DNA from: Podaxis mareebaensis
Taxonomy: Eukaryota; Basidiomycota; Agaricomycetes; Agaricales; Agaricaceae
Assembly (NCBI GenBank): GCA_018524725.1
Contig: JAEUWP010000562.1
Location: 744,001-808,000 of the forward strand
DNA: 64,000 nt
Reading direction: 5' to 3'
The position numbers and the translations under genes are program-made. Below, piece by piece: positions 38,949 to 51,200 of this stretch. Under the pieces are notes generated by a model. That model did not search any database and was not told the DNA's origin. It saw nothing but the letters and a program-made list of their open reading frames with translations. Each line of letters opens with the position of its first letter. Positions within the stretch are counted from its first letter, which is position 1.

Positions 38949-40980
38949 ATGGATATACACGTCGCCACACTACACTCCAAGTTCACCTTCAAGCTCACCG
39001 ACGACGCACTTGTTGTCATTGCCGGAGGCATGTTTCGGGCCCGGCCCGCCTTTTGTCTTTTTGTTCTCGAGTCCGGTTTCGGCTGACCTGTTCTCACCAG
39101 ACTCTCCCGAGTTAACTGTGCCCCACCACCATGTCCTCTCGAGCAGCTACGACGATGACGATCACCTAATGCATGTTGCATACCTGATCAACAAGAAGAA
39201 CAGGAAGACAGCAACTTCGCTGGCGCTTGTCAAGGTCACCGGAACAGTGCAAGATGAAGCACAAGCTATTGAGTGGGCTGAGAAACTCATGAATACAGTA
39301 TATGAAGGTGAGCTTGCTTTTAATTTCGCGTGTGCCTTTGGCCGATGACGTCCGCAGGTTATGGCATTCAGCGGTCACGTCGTCTGAGGGTCCTAGTGAA
39401 CCCCCACGGAGGAGTGGTACGTCTCCTACAATGTTCCTCTCTTTCATAATTGTCCACTTATGTGTGAGCACAGAAAAAGGGTGCAGCTGTCTTCTCAAAA
39501 ATAGTTGAGCCCATTTTCCGCGCGGCCGGCTGCCAACTTCATGTTACATGTAGGTAGCATCTCCATATTCCTGGTACTTGGCTAAGGCCATGCTCTTTAG
39601 ACACTACACATAACGGCCATGCACACGACATTGCCAAGGATCTCGCGACAAATTATGATGCGGTGGTAACAGTATCCGGGGACGGCCTGATACATGAAGT
39701 GCTCAACGGATTCGCCGAACATGCCGACCCACTCAAGGCATTTAGCATACCGGTGGCACCCATACCCACAGGATCTGGTAACGGGCTCTCGTTAAACCTT
39801 CTCGGCGCAGAGGTGAGTACATTTCACCTGCAGCCCAACATGCACAGTCTCATATCGTCTAGCATGGCTTTGATGTCACGGTGGCTGCTCTCAACGTTAT
39901 TAAGGGTGCGTATGACCATGTGCATGCGGGTGATTTCGACTGACCATGCTACAGGCCAACCAATGAAAGTGGATTTATTTTCGTTCACGCAAGGAAACAA
40001 GAGATCGATATCCTTCATGTCACAATCTTTGGGGCTTATGGCGGACCTTGACATTGGAACCGAGCATCTACGTTGGATGGGTGATACGCGGTTCATGGTG
40101 GGACTACTGCGCGGAAGTGTGTGCTAAGTTTTTTCACCCCTTTTTTTGAATCCAAACCCCGTTTGCTGACGGCATGTTCAGTTATCCAGTTCAAAGCATG
40201 CCCAGTTCAGCTATCTTACAAAGCCGCCGAGAAAGACAAACACAAGATGGCCGAGAGTGTCTCGCTACATCGCAAGAATAAAAAGTCTCGCCCTGCAAAC
40301 GGGGTATCACCCGCGGCGCCCGGGAATGATGTCGCTGAGACGTTACCACCGTTGAAGTTCCAACCAGAAGATAACGAGGGTTGGACTACGTTTGATGAAC
40401 CTTTGTTGTATGTTTACGCCGGCAAAGGACCCTTCGTTGGGCGGTACGTTGGCGACTCTAGTTGTATATTCCTTATTTATTTATGGAAATGCCAGGGATT
40501 ACATGGCCTTCCCTGTATCGCTACCCGATGACGGCCTAATTGATGTTATGGCAATGCCGCTGGTGAGTCAAATGCTTGTTGAGCCTCATTCTTGTCACTG
40601 ATGCACCGTCAGTCTTCACGAAAAGATGTTATTGCAGGCATGGCAGGAGCAGAGAAAGGGGATAGCTTTTGGCTACCGAAGGTAAACCAACCCGCTTTCA
40701 CCTGTTGCCGCTTACTCACGCTCTGTCACAGCTTCACTACGTCAAGGCTCACGCATACCGAGTGAAACCTCTGAAGAAGAAGGGCCATTTGGCCGTCGAT
40801 GGCGAAACATACCCCTTTGAGGAATTCCAAGTGGAAGTCCATCAGTGCTTAGGCACTCTACTCAGCCCCTATGGGCACTACGCAGTCGATTTTGCGCCTC
40901 ACCCGCCTACGAACAACAAGAGGCCAAAACCTTCTGAGGGCGAGAAGAAGGATGCGACTCGCAGTGTTGCGACTATCTGA
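38949..40980 (+). CDS. LCB4: Sphingoid long-chain base kinase (Lcb4/5, sphingosine kinase family)
   Basis: Phosphorylates sphingoid bases at C1. Conserved DAGK-type catalytic blocks: LRVLVNPHGG, KKGAAVFSKIVEPIFRAAGC, AHDIAKDLATNYDAVVTVSG, DGLIHEVLNGFAEH, VAPIPTGSGNGLSLNLLGAE, VDLFSFTQGNKRSISFMSQS, LGLMADLDIGTEHLRWMGDT and the C-terminal AHAYRVKPL with VDGETYPFEEFQVEV. About seven introns. The N-terminus is ambiguous. The preferred start at 38949 (MDIHVATLHSKFTFKLTDDA) needs a GC-AG intron (39028-39100). The alternative start at 38872 needs no intron but gives a Ser/Pro-rich segment resembling a translated polypyrimidine tract. The catalytic part is intact in both models. Confidence 0.92.
39028..39100 (+). 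other. Probable GC-AG intron in sphingoid kinase gene
   Basis: Exon ends GCCGGAG, then GCATGT; a CTGAC branch-like site and TTCTCACCAG acceptor follow. It joins VVIAG to DSPELTVPHHH in frame. Inferred from how protein-like the upstream frame reads. Confidence 0.5.
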
Positions 40981-41391
40981 CCGACTCGAATGCTGTAGGA
41001 TATTGTTATTCGCTACATCTTTATTGTTGTTGTGCTTGATACCCTTCTATGTCGTCTTTTCACCATCCAGTTGTTATAATCTAATATTGTTGCCTAGGAC
41101 ATTTGTGTACACTGGTACTGATAGTGCAGGCTCTAGTGTATATACCACTACCAACCGACTGCTAAACTCTAATCCGACTTACATGTGTTTTCTCCCATGA
41201 CTGTAGGATCATATTTCTAGCGTCATTGAATTCCGGTTGATAAGTGGTGTGCGTGAGTGAAAACCGCCGAAAAGAGGTGTCCGTTCAGAACAATTGCACA
41301 CGCTGGTCTTCCTTCTGAACATGTTTATAAACCGCCAATCTGATGCAATGAAAATGGTATCCCTGATACCTAACCTGACCATTGTCTGAAC
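40981..41391. other. Intergenic region, sphingoid kinase to HTD2
   Basis: About 410 bp between tandem plus-strand genes. It holds the kinase 3' UTR and the HTD2 promoter. No notable element recognised. Confidence 0.4.
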
Positions 41392-42440
41392 ATGTTCTCT
41401 AGGATGCTCCCCCGCGCAGCTCTACACCGGATACCCCGGAGACAGAACTACCACTCCGAGGCACTAGACAAATGGATGAAGAACCCACCGACAGCCACAT
41501 TAAGCGATACTTTCCATTATGAACCCCTATCCGACTTATACATCACCCTTCCGACACGCGACGGCACTCGTAGGCCCTATGTTGAGCCCAAGATGGGTGA
41601 ACCAGTGCCCTACGGCGCACAATTGGCATTCTTCCACGCACGTAAACCCGAGCACTTGTTACGTGCAGATGGCACGGATGAAGAAATTTCACCCCCTGCG
41701 CCGTTCCTACGTAGGATGTGGGCTGGTGGGAAGATGTCATGGGATAATAAAGATCCGATGCTTGTTGGTTCAAAGGTGCATGCAAGGTCGAGTGTTGCGG
41801 ATGTCAAGTTGAAGGGTGTTGAGAAGGGGAAACCTATGGTTTTCGTTACGCAGAAGATTGAGTATGAGATGGATGGTATGAAGGGAAAACCTTCATTGGT
41901 TGAAGAGAGGGCACATGTGTATTTTGAGGTTAAGGAAGATGAGGAGAAGAAGAAGCCTGGTCCTAAGCGTATGTATTCCGGGGATTTGTTTCTAGTCTTC
42001 CACTGAGGGTCCAGATAGCTGTACAGGTTCCCTCGTCCGTTGACTTCTCCTTCACGTATACGCCAAGTGTGGTCACACTCTTCCGCTTTTCCGCGCTCAT
42101 GTTCAACGCGCACCATATCCACCTTGACAAAGAATATTCACAGAAGAAGGAAGGATATCCAGGTACATGTACCTTGGCTTGACTTCAACTCGATGAGCTG
42201 ACCTTATTTGCAGAACGGCTGGTGCACGGTCCTTTGACGGCACTCATGCTCCTCGAAGCTGCTGCGTTTAACAAGCCTGATATTCGGATCAAGACGTTCG
42301 ACTATCGTGCGACTAATCCACTCATCGTGGACAGGAAGACTACCATAAACGGGGTGTGGACAGGCAAAGATGTAGCTCAGCTGTGGTGTGTTGACGAACA
42401 AGGAATTGTTGGTATGACTGGAAGTATAACAGCCGAGTAA
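41392..42440 (+). CDS. HTD2: Hydroxyacyl-thioester dehydratase, HTD2-like, mitochondrial
   Basis: Hot-dog fold dehydratase of mitochondrial type II fatty acid synthesis, supplying lipoate precursors. Start MFSRMLPRAALHRIPRRQNY (mitochondrial presequence rich in Arg). Then YVEPKMGEPVPYGAQLAFFH, PAPFLRRMWAGGKMSWDNKD and VEKGKPMVFVTQKIEYE. After one intron: VQVPSSVDFSFTYTPSVVTL, FRFSALMFNAHHIHLDKEYS, and after a second intron ERLVHGPLTALMLLEAAAF and DRKTTINGVW. The FRFSAL..N.HHIHLD block is the MaoC/HTD2 catalytic region. The first intron acceptor is AGATAG, the choice that keeps frame. Confidence 0.92.
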
Positions 42441-43498
42441 ATAGTACGTACAACCGAGGAAATGATACATACAACCGGGTAAACAGCGCACATGTGAGAT
42501 AGTTTGAAAGAGGCCCGGTTAAGAAAGAAATAAGCGTTAGTAAGTAAGGAACTCAACCTCTTCATTGTCGCTCGTAAGACGAGTCCCCTCCGCCAGAACG
42601 CTGGCGAATTGCAGTTCTTCAATTTCGGGCTTAGGCTTGAAGGAATTGACAACAGTATCCCTTGCTATCTCACTCGACATCACCCAGGTCTGTCCCATCC
42701 TGGGGCGATTAGGGTGCCGGCCTTGTTCAACTCCGTCCATCATTGATCGAACCAATAAACCCAAGGGCACTGTTGACCATAGGCTTGAAAGGAGCAACAC
42801 GACATATGGAGGAATTGTGCTTGCCTGGAACCCTGTCGGCGTTCCTATCTGGCAACTCCGGGAAAACTGGGATCGAGCTAACGACTTCTCTCTCAACGAA
42901 CCTTCTACTACCCTGCTCCGCGCAGCTATGATAATGACGAACAATGGATTCTGAACAACGAAGTCACCGCGGAGTCCCGTCGAGCTGAAGCTAAGCTTGG
43001 AACTTCCTCGTTCTACGGAGCGGCTTACCGCTGGAGGTCCTGAACACACGAACCAGAACAGGGGTATCGATGTCTATGACAGCCATAGTTGGACTGCGGC
43101 TGTGGTTGGTGGAATTCGAATTGTTGGGATCGTGCATTGTCGTCGTTGGTTGGAAGGTTGTCGACGGGGATACCCATCTCGTTCTAAGAATAAGCAAATT
43201 AAGTCCCAGGTACTTACCTAACCTTCACCCTTGTTTAGAGTTTCATTCCAACAGCGCCCACGAGAGCAGATGTTTGAATTATCTGCTTCAGTGGTCGGCT
43301 ACCTGTGTGGTGAATTGGAGGGGCGATCATACGCACGAAGCCGGGCACCACGTGTGATAAATGTTAAGTACGAAGGTAGCTGATGGCACCTCAGGATACC
43401 GTCAAGAGTGAACGTTCATAATATTGGAAACACCCAAGTAAGGGCTGCCAATTATCTCTGAGTTATACAACCTATAGACTGAGCACATGGGATGTCGT
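42441..43498. other. Intergenic region with unresolved coding-like stretch
   Basis: About 1.06 kb between HTD2 (+) and the PRCC-like gene (-). Near 42450-42480 two imperfect copies of ACAACCG(A/G)G with nearby TAC(G/A)TACAACCG form a small direct repeat. The middle (42.54-43.14 kb) has long open frames on both strands; see the separate entry. Confidence 0.4.
42742..43043 (+). pseudogene. Coding-like segment with an apparent frame change
   Basis: Two abutting plus-strand frames read like ordinary protein with codon choice typical of the neighbours: GIVLAWNPVGVPIWQLRENW in one, then PAPRSYDNDEQWILNNEV and SFYGAAYRWRS plus stop in the other. They would form one reading frame if a single base were missing near 42901-42906; no GT donor lies between them. 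No start codon or family match is evident. On the opposite strand an open frame (43049-42537) overlaps it, and a minus start MAVIDIDTPVLVRVFRTSSG (43086) has a GTAAGC donor at 43028, so a small minus-strand gene is the competing reading. I cannot decide between a decayed gene and an unrecognised real one. Confidence 0.3.
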
Positions 43499-44900
43499 CT
43501 AGAAGCCTTTAAAATAGGTTTCAGGGCACTAGGATATCATACAAAATACAGAGATACTCACCATATTTATTTCCAGCTTCTTTGCGGTTCCTTCTACCCT
43601 CTGCAATCTTCTCCTCCAATGCTTCCCTGTTCTCGTATGCGTCTCTGAGCAGGGTAGATAGCTGGTGCCTTGACCTTGCAATACCACTGAGCTTGCTCGC
43701 CTGTGAGGTTATAAAAATCAGCATCCCGCTCCAAATCCGCAACGAAAGTCGAGGGGAACTCACGCTGAATTTCATCCTGGGTTGCTCAGGCGGTCCAGTA
43801 GCACCCTTCGTCAGCGCCTTCTTCTCCTCCCTCTCTTTAATCTCTACTTTGGCCTTCTCCATCACCCTCATAGCATCAACCTCCGAAGCACCCTCCTCGT
43901 ACCCTTCAAACCCTTTGATTGTACCCTTCTCCAACCCACGGACATAGGCATCATATTCGTCCTGCCACTTTTTCCTGAATCGTTCGTAGTATTCTGGATC
44001 GTAAGCGGCCCAGCTACCGGACGGTAGTTGATAGTAACCTGGGTACGGATCCTGAGGTGTTGGTTCAGGGGGTTCGAATGTTGGAATTGCAGGTGCCGAG
44101 GATAGGGTTGGGATGGAGAAGGAAGGAGCAGATGTTGAAGTTGAAGAGGTGCTTGTTTTTGAATCCCCTACTCAGATTTCCAGTGTATAGGTCTCAGCTA
44201 AGCATGGGTGTTACATACCTAACGGGGAGGAATCAACTGCCGGAGCTGCAGATACCTTTGGCAACGGTGGTTTACTGGACGCCTTTGGTTTGTCTTCAAG
44301 AGAGATATTCGCTCTGCCTTTAGCCAGAGAAGGAGGCAAGAAAGGCAACGAAGATGCACTACTGGTCGTAGAAGTTGCAGATTCCGCTATTGTAGGTTTG
44401 GCTTGTTCTTCGTCGCCTTCATCTGCCTCCCCCTCATCTTCTCCTCCCGCAACCGCGTTACTTGGGGCTGGGGCAGTGGTTGGTCTCGTAGTGAAAACCA
44501 ACCCGGGTCCTTTTCCTCCACCTAGAACACGTTCCGATTGTAGAGCCACAGGTGCCTTCTGCTTCGGCGCAGGTAGCATGGACAGCAAAGACGAGGCTCC
44601 AGCTCCCGTCCTCTGCCTCTTCGCCGCAGGTCGTTCGAGTTCTATGTCGTCCTTTTCCTCGTTCTCGTCTTTCGGTAGTGCAGGCAGTCCAATGGTTATC
44701 TTCTTCGGTGCCCGTTTCGTTGTTTTGGGTGGAGGCAGCGATATTTTGGACGAGGATGGGCCATTAGAAGATGGCGGCGGTAACTTCGCCGAAGGCTTTG
44801 TTGCCGTTGAGACAGTCGTAGACGGGGACTTTGTGGGCTGCTGTTTCTCGCTGCTGCTATCGCTCTCGCTGCCGCTACCGTAGCCTTCCAGTCCAAGCAT
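43499..44900 (-). CDS. PRCC-like protein (mitotic checkpoint regulator/MAD2B-interacting family)
   Basis: The start at 44900 gives MLGLEGYGSGSESDSSSEKQ, the usual acidic, Ser-rich beginning. A long disordered part follows (KLPPPSSNGPSSSKISLPPP, KKITIGLPALPKDENEEKDD, PAAKRQRTGAGASSLLSMLP). The conserved C-terminal PRCC region reads YPGYYQLPSGSWAAYDPEYY, ERFRKKWQDEYDAYVRGLEK, ASKLSGIARSRHQLSTLLRD, AYENREALEEKIAEGRRNRK and EAGNKYGF. The final exon encodes only the last residues GF and the stop, after an intron ending TTTTAAAG. Human PRCC is linked to splicing and MAD2B; in fungi the role is unstudied as far as I know. Longer in-frame upstream sequence begins with TTG, not ATG. Confidence 0.85.
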
Positions 44901-45265
44901 GATGATGGAGTCCAGGGTCAAAGGATCGGACCCGGCACTGCTTTGGCCAAAGTCATTTCAACTAAGCATCGAACTATTCAAAATGTCTACCTCACAATGT
45001 TGCGCATTACAATTATATTGACTATGAAGATGCCAGCCAGTGGAATGTTCGAACACCCATTTACAAACCCAATTATGCAGTTATAATAACCATAAACGAA
45101 CGATAAATGCAAGGAGCGATATAGAAACCATCTACTAGGTTGTCAAAGATTTTGTAGTAGTGAGAAGTCCATGTGCAACAAAGCGTGTTTTAAGTCCATT
45201 GTCCTTTAGTCCGTATAGTAATTTTGGTGAATCGTGATCATGGGCGTGCTGTAAGGCGTGGAGCG
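44901..45265. other. PRCC-like gene upstream region
   Basis: About 365 bp between the PRCC-like start and the AGS1 stop, both minus strand. No element recognised. Confidence 0.4.
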
Positions 45266-48200
45266 TCAGACATATACTGCAATCAAACAAGGGGGAGGCT
45301 TACAGAGTTGTTCCTTCCGGTAGAACCAGAAGTAACCAAGAACAATAATTAGTTGACAAATGAGAGCTATCCAGAAGGGAGCGGACGCCATTGGGCTTCC
45401 TGTAAGCGCATAAACAATTGAGCATGCCTTCCAACAAGCAATGCGAGACGTTGCTTACCCTTAAGACCTTCGCTGAAGTCCCATTTTGAGGCATCCGGGA
45501 ATACAGTCCCGGGTCCAACACGGTTAGGAGCCGTCGCACGAGCTACCATGACACAAATGGAACCTATCACTTGTGCAAGCGCAAGTGTAGCACAGACGTG
45601 CAGACGAGACAAGGTCTGGAGCAAGATCATACCCAGACCAACACCTTGAATAGCATCCAACACTCCCAACCACAACCATAGCGAGATGCCGAGGTAAGGT
45701 CCTCCGGAGCCTGCCCACGGGATGTACAGCGCGAGAGATGAGGTACCCCAAAGCATTTGACACCATCTGGGCGCGCCAAGACCGACCGCGAAGACGGGCA
45801 GTAACCAAGTGTGGGTTTTGCTGAAGTGTGTGAGAATGAGAAGCATGATCGCCCAAACGAAAACGAAGAATGTGATGACGAGGAGCAGAATCTGCCATTT
45901 GGGTACTGGCACACTCCACAAGAAGCTCCAGTTGCGTCCATACGGCTAGAAGCACCATTAGCATATTTCAACGAAAATGTTAAAAGCATACTTACTCCAC
46001 TCAGCCAATAGTCTCGCAAAATTTCCGACGCGAGGAACCAGAGAACGAGTTTGCGACGGAACAAGGTCTTGAAGAAGTGAGGAACTTTAGGCGGCGTTTG
46101 ACGGTAATACTCTGGCAAGCCATAGAGCATGACATAGGCGAAGAGGAAGCTGACACAGGCCAGAGGCCATACGATCAGACAGATCCACCAGGGAGGGATG
46201 TACCCGTCCTCCCGACCGTTGAGCGAGTAACCCCAGTACCAGAGTGCAGCGACCCAGATTTGTTGAGAACCTTGCACAATACATGCTCGCATTGTCCAGA
46301 CTTCAGTTGCGGCACCCTAATAGTAAATCATCAGTAAGATATCCCGAATACCACGCGGAATCGGCGTACCGCTTCTTCACCGAAGTTGAGGCCAAAGAAT
46401 AAGAACCCAGCGGCGGAAGCGACGGCGTAACACCATGTCGCAGCGCTAGCTAGACCTTGGTGGGCAGGCACAAAGACCGAGTGAATGGAAGGTAAGCCAA
46501 TCAAGAAAAATGCGAGGCCGAAGAATATCCAGGGGAAAGAGAGAACATAGATAGAGGGTTTCAAACGGAACATGGGGTACCAAACTGCCGACGCAGCCAA
46601 GAAGACAGCGCCCAAGACATAAAGCTGGATGTTATCTTGCCAGTTACGACCAGTAAGCAAGGTGATTTGGAAACTCGTTGCACTCAGCATCTGGCCCATG
46701 GCGATGACGATAGTGTACAACGGCCAGCCTTTGATTTCTCTTGACATAGCAATCTGCAACCCAGTCATGGGAACGATATCCGGTTGAGTGGTGTCATGAG
46801 GAAGAGCACCCTCAACGTCAGACTGCGAGAAATTATGGGTGGTCGGGGCTGTAACGATATTAACATCGGTATGAGAATCAGATTGAAAAAAGACTTACAA
46901 TCAGGACGGGAGTAAATTGAGGGCGATGGTGTACCCCAAACAGAATCGCGCTGAGAGGACCTGATACTGGCAGCGCTCGAGAGCTTGTCTTTCCGGACTT
47001 TGCCAAAGAAGGCCTCTTCACTCTTCATGAGGTACTTCTCAATGGATAGTTCATGTTCAGAATTCTTAGCATTGAGCGTCTGCAGCTTCTGAACGAACTC
47101 AGAAGCAACACCACCATCGGAATCCGTGAACTGTAGAGCAGAACGGTCAAGACCAATCTTATTTTCGGATTGAGGTGTCTTACCGAAGCGATGGCCTTGT
47201 TCAACGGCGAGTTTGATTTCTCATCCACGATGGATGAGATGGATTCTACCGACGAAACTCTCGAGTGAGCACCGAAAGGCCTCGAAGGTGTAAGAGTTCC
47301 ATCTAAGAAAGGGTCGGGGGCGCCCTTTTGATCTCTCGCAATAGCCTTGTTTGCCCTCTCCAAAAAGTCCGTATAACCCTGGTTAGAAGACTGGCCACTT
47401 CCCCTCTGGCTGAAGTAGTCATCGTCGCCGCCCAATCGAGGTGGTATCGCGTGCTCCCCATATACAAGCGATTCCTGACTCCGCTGCGCTGGTGAGTTCA
47501 TGTAGCTGTTCACACTCCGACTATCCCATCCAGGTTGATCAGGTTGCGCCTGAGCGACAGGGTTCCAATCATCCGTGTCAGCCATTGGATGCATACCGAC
47601 GCCACCGCCATCGCTAGGTCTCCAAGCGTTGGGTCCAGAGACATGTCGACTGGTGGTAATACTACGTTTGTGGAAGTCTTCCATTCGTTGACGCCATTCG
47701 ACGACAGGGAACCGCTGCACGGCTGAACGGGCACGAAGAATCGCACGCTCCTCTTCCGTAGACTTCAAAGCCATCTTGATCGTCTTCGTCAGCTGTGAAA
47801 GCATGTGCGCCGTTGAGCTTGATTCAACAGGGTACCACTGTTATCCAAACAATCAGGAAATCCTGCCGTAGTCATCGAGATAAAGGTTTGCTCACCCAAC
47901 CAGGCATAAGACCGAGACCGCCTAAACGAGAACCGACTCCGAGAGCACCCTTTCTTCCGAATTCGACAGCAACAAGACCAAAGGGTTCATCACGAGAAGG
48001 AATCAAGGCAAAGTCAGCACCGCTGAACAGGTAAGGTGGTAGCGCAGTGAACTCGGGCTTGGAGTAGACGCGATCAGGGTACATCTCCATCAACCTAGCT
48101 AGCTTCTCCGCGGCAAATCTTCCATACAAGTCAATGACGGGTCCAACAGCGATCAACTGAATCGAAGGTCGTTTCTCGAGCCTAAGCAGGAAACAGTGAG

Positions 48201-51200
48201 TACCAGAGTTGCCAGTACGAGAAAAGATGAACTTACAATCCTGGCATAACATCGGCAATCAAATCTACACCCTTCTGCTTCGACCACCGTCCAACGAATA
48301 CGAACAAATCTGCATTGGGGTCCTGCTTAATCCCGGCCCATTCCTGCGCCTGCCTCTTCAACTCTGGCCTCGCAGCCTCCGCCTCCTGATCAATCTGCAC
48401 ATCCTTCGCCTTCACCGGTTTTTCATCCAACGCCGCGATATCCGATGGGTCAGGATTCGGCAACGAATCAACATGCTTCAACGTCCAAAGTGCAGGATAC
48501 CTTGCCCAACTACGCTTCCCATACTTGTCTGACACACCGGCCACACCAACACTCTTTTGATGCACGCTGATAAACGAAGCAGCCGCATGCAACAAATTAA
48601 ATGTGTTTCCGAATTGAACATACTTCGTGCAATGCTCCTTGCTGATATTGAATGCCGAACAGACTTCCTTCATCTCCTCCTTTGTTCGCAGCGGCCAAAG
48701 ACCCTGGAACTCGGCATTATGCAATGACAGGCACACAGGAATGACCTTGGGAAGGAGATAGATGGGCGCAAGGGCGCCATGGTAATCGTTGATGTGATAG
48801 ATATCAATGTCAGGGAATCGGCGAATAGTGGCCGCGATAGCTTGGTTCCAAGTCGAGTAAAAGATAGCAGAGCTGAGGTCGTCCATGCGAGCGGGATACG
48901 GGTCGGATTTGGTTTGGGCGCGGAAAACAGGACTGTCGAGGATCACGTAGGTAATATTGTCCAACTGATGAGTCTCGACTTCAATGAGGTAGGGTTCGCC
49001 GAAGATGATAACCTCGATAGGTTCAGCGGGGTCCCCAGCAGGATAATCGAGGTCTTTGACCTTGGGGACAACCCACACAAGATCAACATCCGTCATTGCC
49101 TTGCCCATCAAACTAGACATGACACCGAGACCACCGATCTTGACTTTCAACTTCCAATCAATGATCTCATACTCCAGCGTCGCAATCAACACCTTCCTCC
49201 GCTTGTTCCTGTCCTCTGGCCACCCAATGACTTCCGATGTTTGTTTGTGACCAAAGATCTTTTCCGTCATTGGTGTACTGTCCTTCAGGTCTGCAGTCGA
49301 TTTGTTCGAGAGGGCTCCGAGAATAGGGAAATAGCTCGTGTGGCTCTTCGTCTTGACACCATACTGGTTGTGCTTGATTCCATAGAAAGTCCACATGAAG
49401 ATCAGAACAGCGAGGGTACCGGTGATAAGGGGAATCGAAAGAAGGAGGGAGTACATGATAGCACCAACGGCAGCTTGACCACGGGGTTGCAATGACCAAG
49501 ACATGGTGGAATCGTCGACGAGCAGCGACCACGCGAGATGAGGTTTGGGCGGTGCGGACATATTGAGGTAGTTGGGTGCAACACTATTGGGAGGGAGGCG
49601 ATCGAGGACACCGTCACCGTCAGTATCACCGTAGAAATAATCATCATAGCCCCAAACGTTGAGTTGAACCTGGGTTGGCCAGGAAGCCATGAGCTCGATC
49701 TCCCACTTGCCATCCGAGTTCAACTGCATCTTCGAAGGAAGACCTTGATCGAAGCCCCAGTTATTGTAGGGGCCACGAAGCAGAAGTTGAGGCATCCGGC
49801 GCTGAGGACCGCTATATTGTGTGTCTGCATGAACGACAGCAGCGACAGAGAGTGTGGCCTCGCTCCAGTCTGTTACAAGCGTGAGCCAAACATATCAGGT
49901 AAACCCAGTCAAAATCACATACACTGCACCATTATGTGATCGCCATCCCAGAAATTCTCAGGTTGTTGGAAGACCGAAGCTTCTATCGTAGTGGTATCCT
50001 CCCAGTTCTTCCATTGCGTCCAGTTCTTTCCGAAGTTCCACGAGTATCGGAACATGTCAGCACCAAAGGCCTTGTGTTCAAAGGTATATTGTCCATTAGA
50101 GAACTTGAACGAGCCGTCTTTATCGTAATCATTCTCGGGGAAGACCATGACATTATTAGCGGCTCCCTTGCGCAACAACAGGTGATCTCTTGCCTGGAAA
50201 CACGTATCTTCAGCGCAGCCTTCAAAGGGAATCGAGAGTACAACTTACGTTAGTAGTTGCGTTACCACCTTGCGAAGGCGCACGATCAACAGTAAGCGTC
50301 AGAACTCCATCCAGGAAATTCGTCAACGTTGCAGACCAAGACCAAACAGAAACATCAGCCCCAACAATCTTCGCAGGATCAGGATTCGACACAGCACCGC
50401 ACTTCACATTCGTGATCGTCGGTTGTCCACCCTTTCCTGACGAAGTCATGTTCAACGAAATGCTCTGGGTAACACCATCACAATCCATAGGAACGTTGAA
50501 CTCCAGAGTGACATCGACCGTGGTCGCATTCGGCTCGCCTGTTTTGGCCATGATACGATGGTCGTGACCGGGAATAAACTTGGTGATAGCAGGGAGCTGA
50601 GGAACCCACTGCTCGACGGGAACCAATGCTTTGAAGCCGTACGGCTCCATAGTGACCTGAGCAAGACAACCAAACCATGGGGCCTTGCCATCATTGTTGA
50701 AAGACGATAAAGAATCCTCAAGGCTATATGTTTCGTAAGGAGGGAAAAGATTTCTGACAACGGCATCCGATCTGAAGGGGGACGAAATCCAGAGTGACTC
50801 TTTGCAATTAAAACTCCAGGTCTTGGTCGAATTTTCGTTGGTAAAGAGCAGCCAAATTTGGTCGTTGAACGTTCCGTTCAGAGTTTGAACACCGGGAAGT
50901 GCAGCTCGCGAGACTGACCACAAACCCATTTCGGTTTGGGTTTTATTTGAACCAGGTCGTTCGATCCGATACGTCCAGTTTCCACGTTGGACAAGGTTGA
51001 AGCCGTCTTGGAGGGCACCATACACGCCTCGCAGGTAGTGGAAACGGGTCATTAGCCGTCGGGTATCGGTAGTCGGATCAAAATGATCGAGCGCGTTCCA
51101 ATCATCGTAGCAGCCGAAGAGAGACTTTTCGAGAGGCATGTTGAAGTATTGCTCCGAGCCGAGAGTATAACAGCCATGTCGTTTCCAAGCGAGATTGCTG

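Noticed and set aside
43086..43137. Possible SAP18 start (DTPVLVRVFRTSSG) on the minus strand
   Set aside because: The next expected SAP18 blocks (such as a YTWKD-type motif) do not follow in any frame, so the resemblance is probably accidental.
44901..44921. Upstream in-frame extension of the PRCC-like gene
   Set aside because: The codon at the upstream position is TTG; the ATG at 44900 gives the expected N-terminus.
48779..49495. 238-codon plus-strand open frame
   Set aside because: Antisense of the AGS1 glucan synthase exon, with no features of its own.
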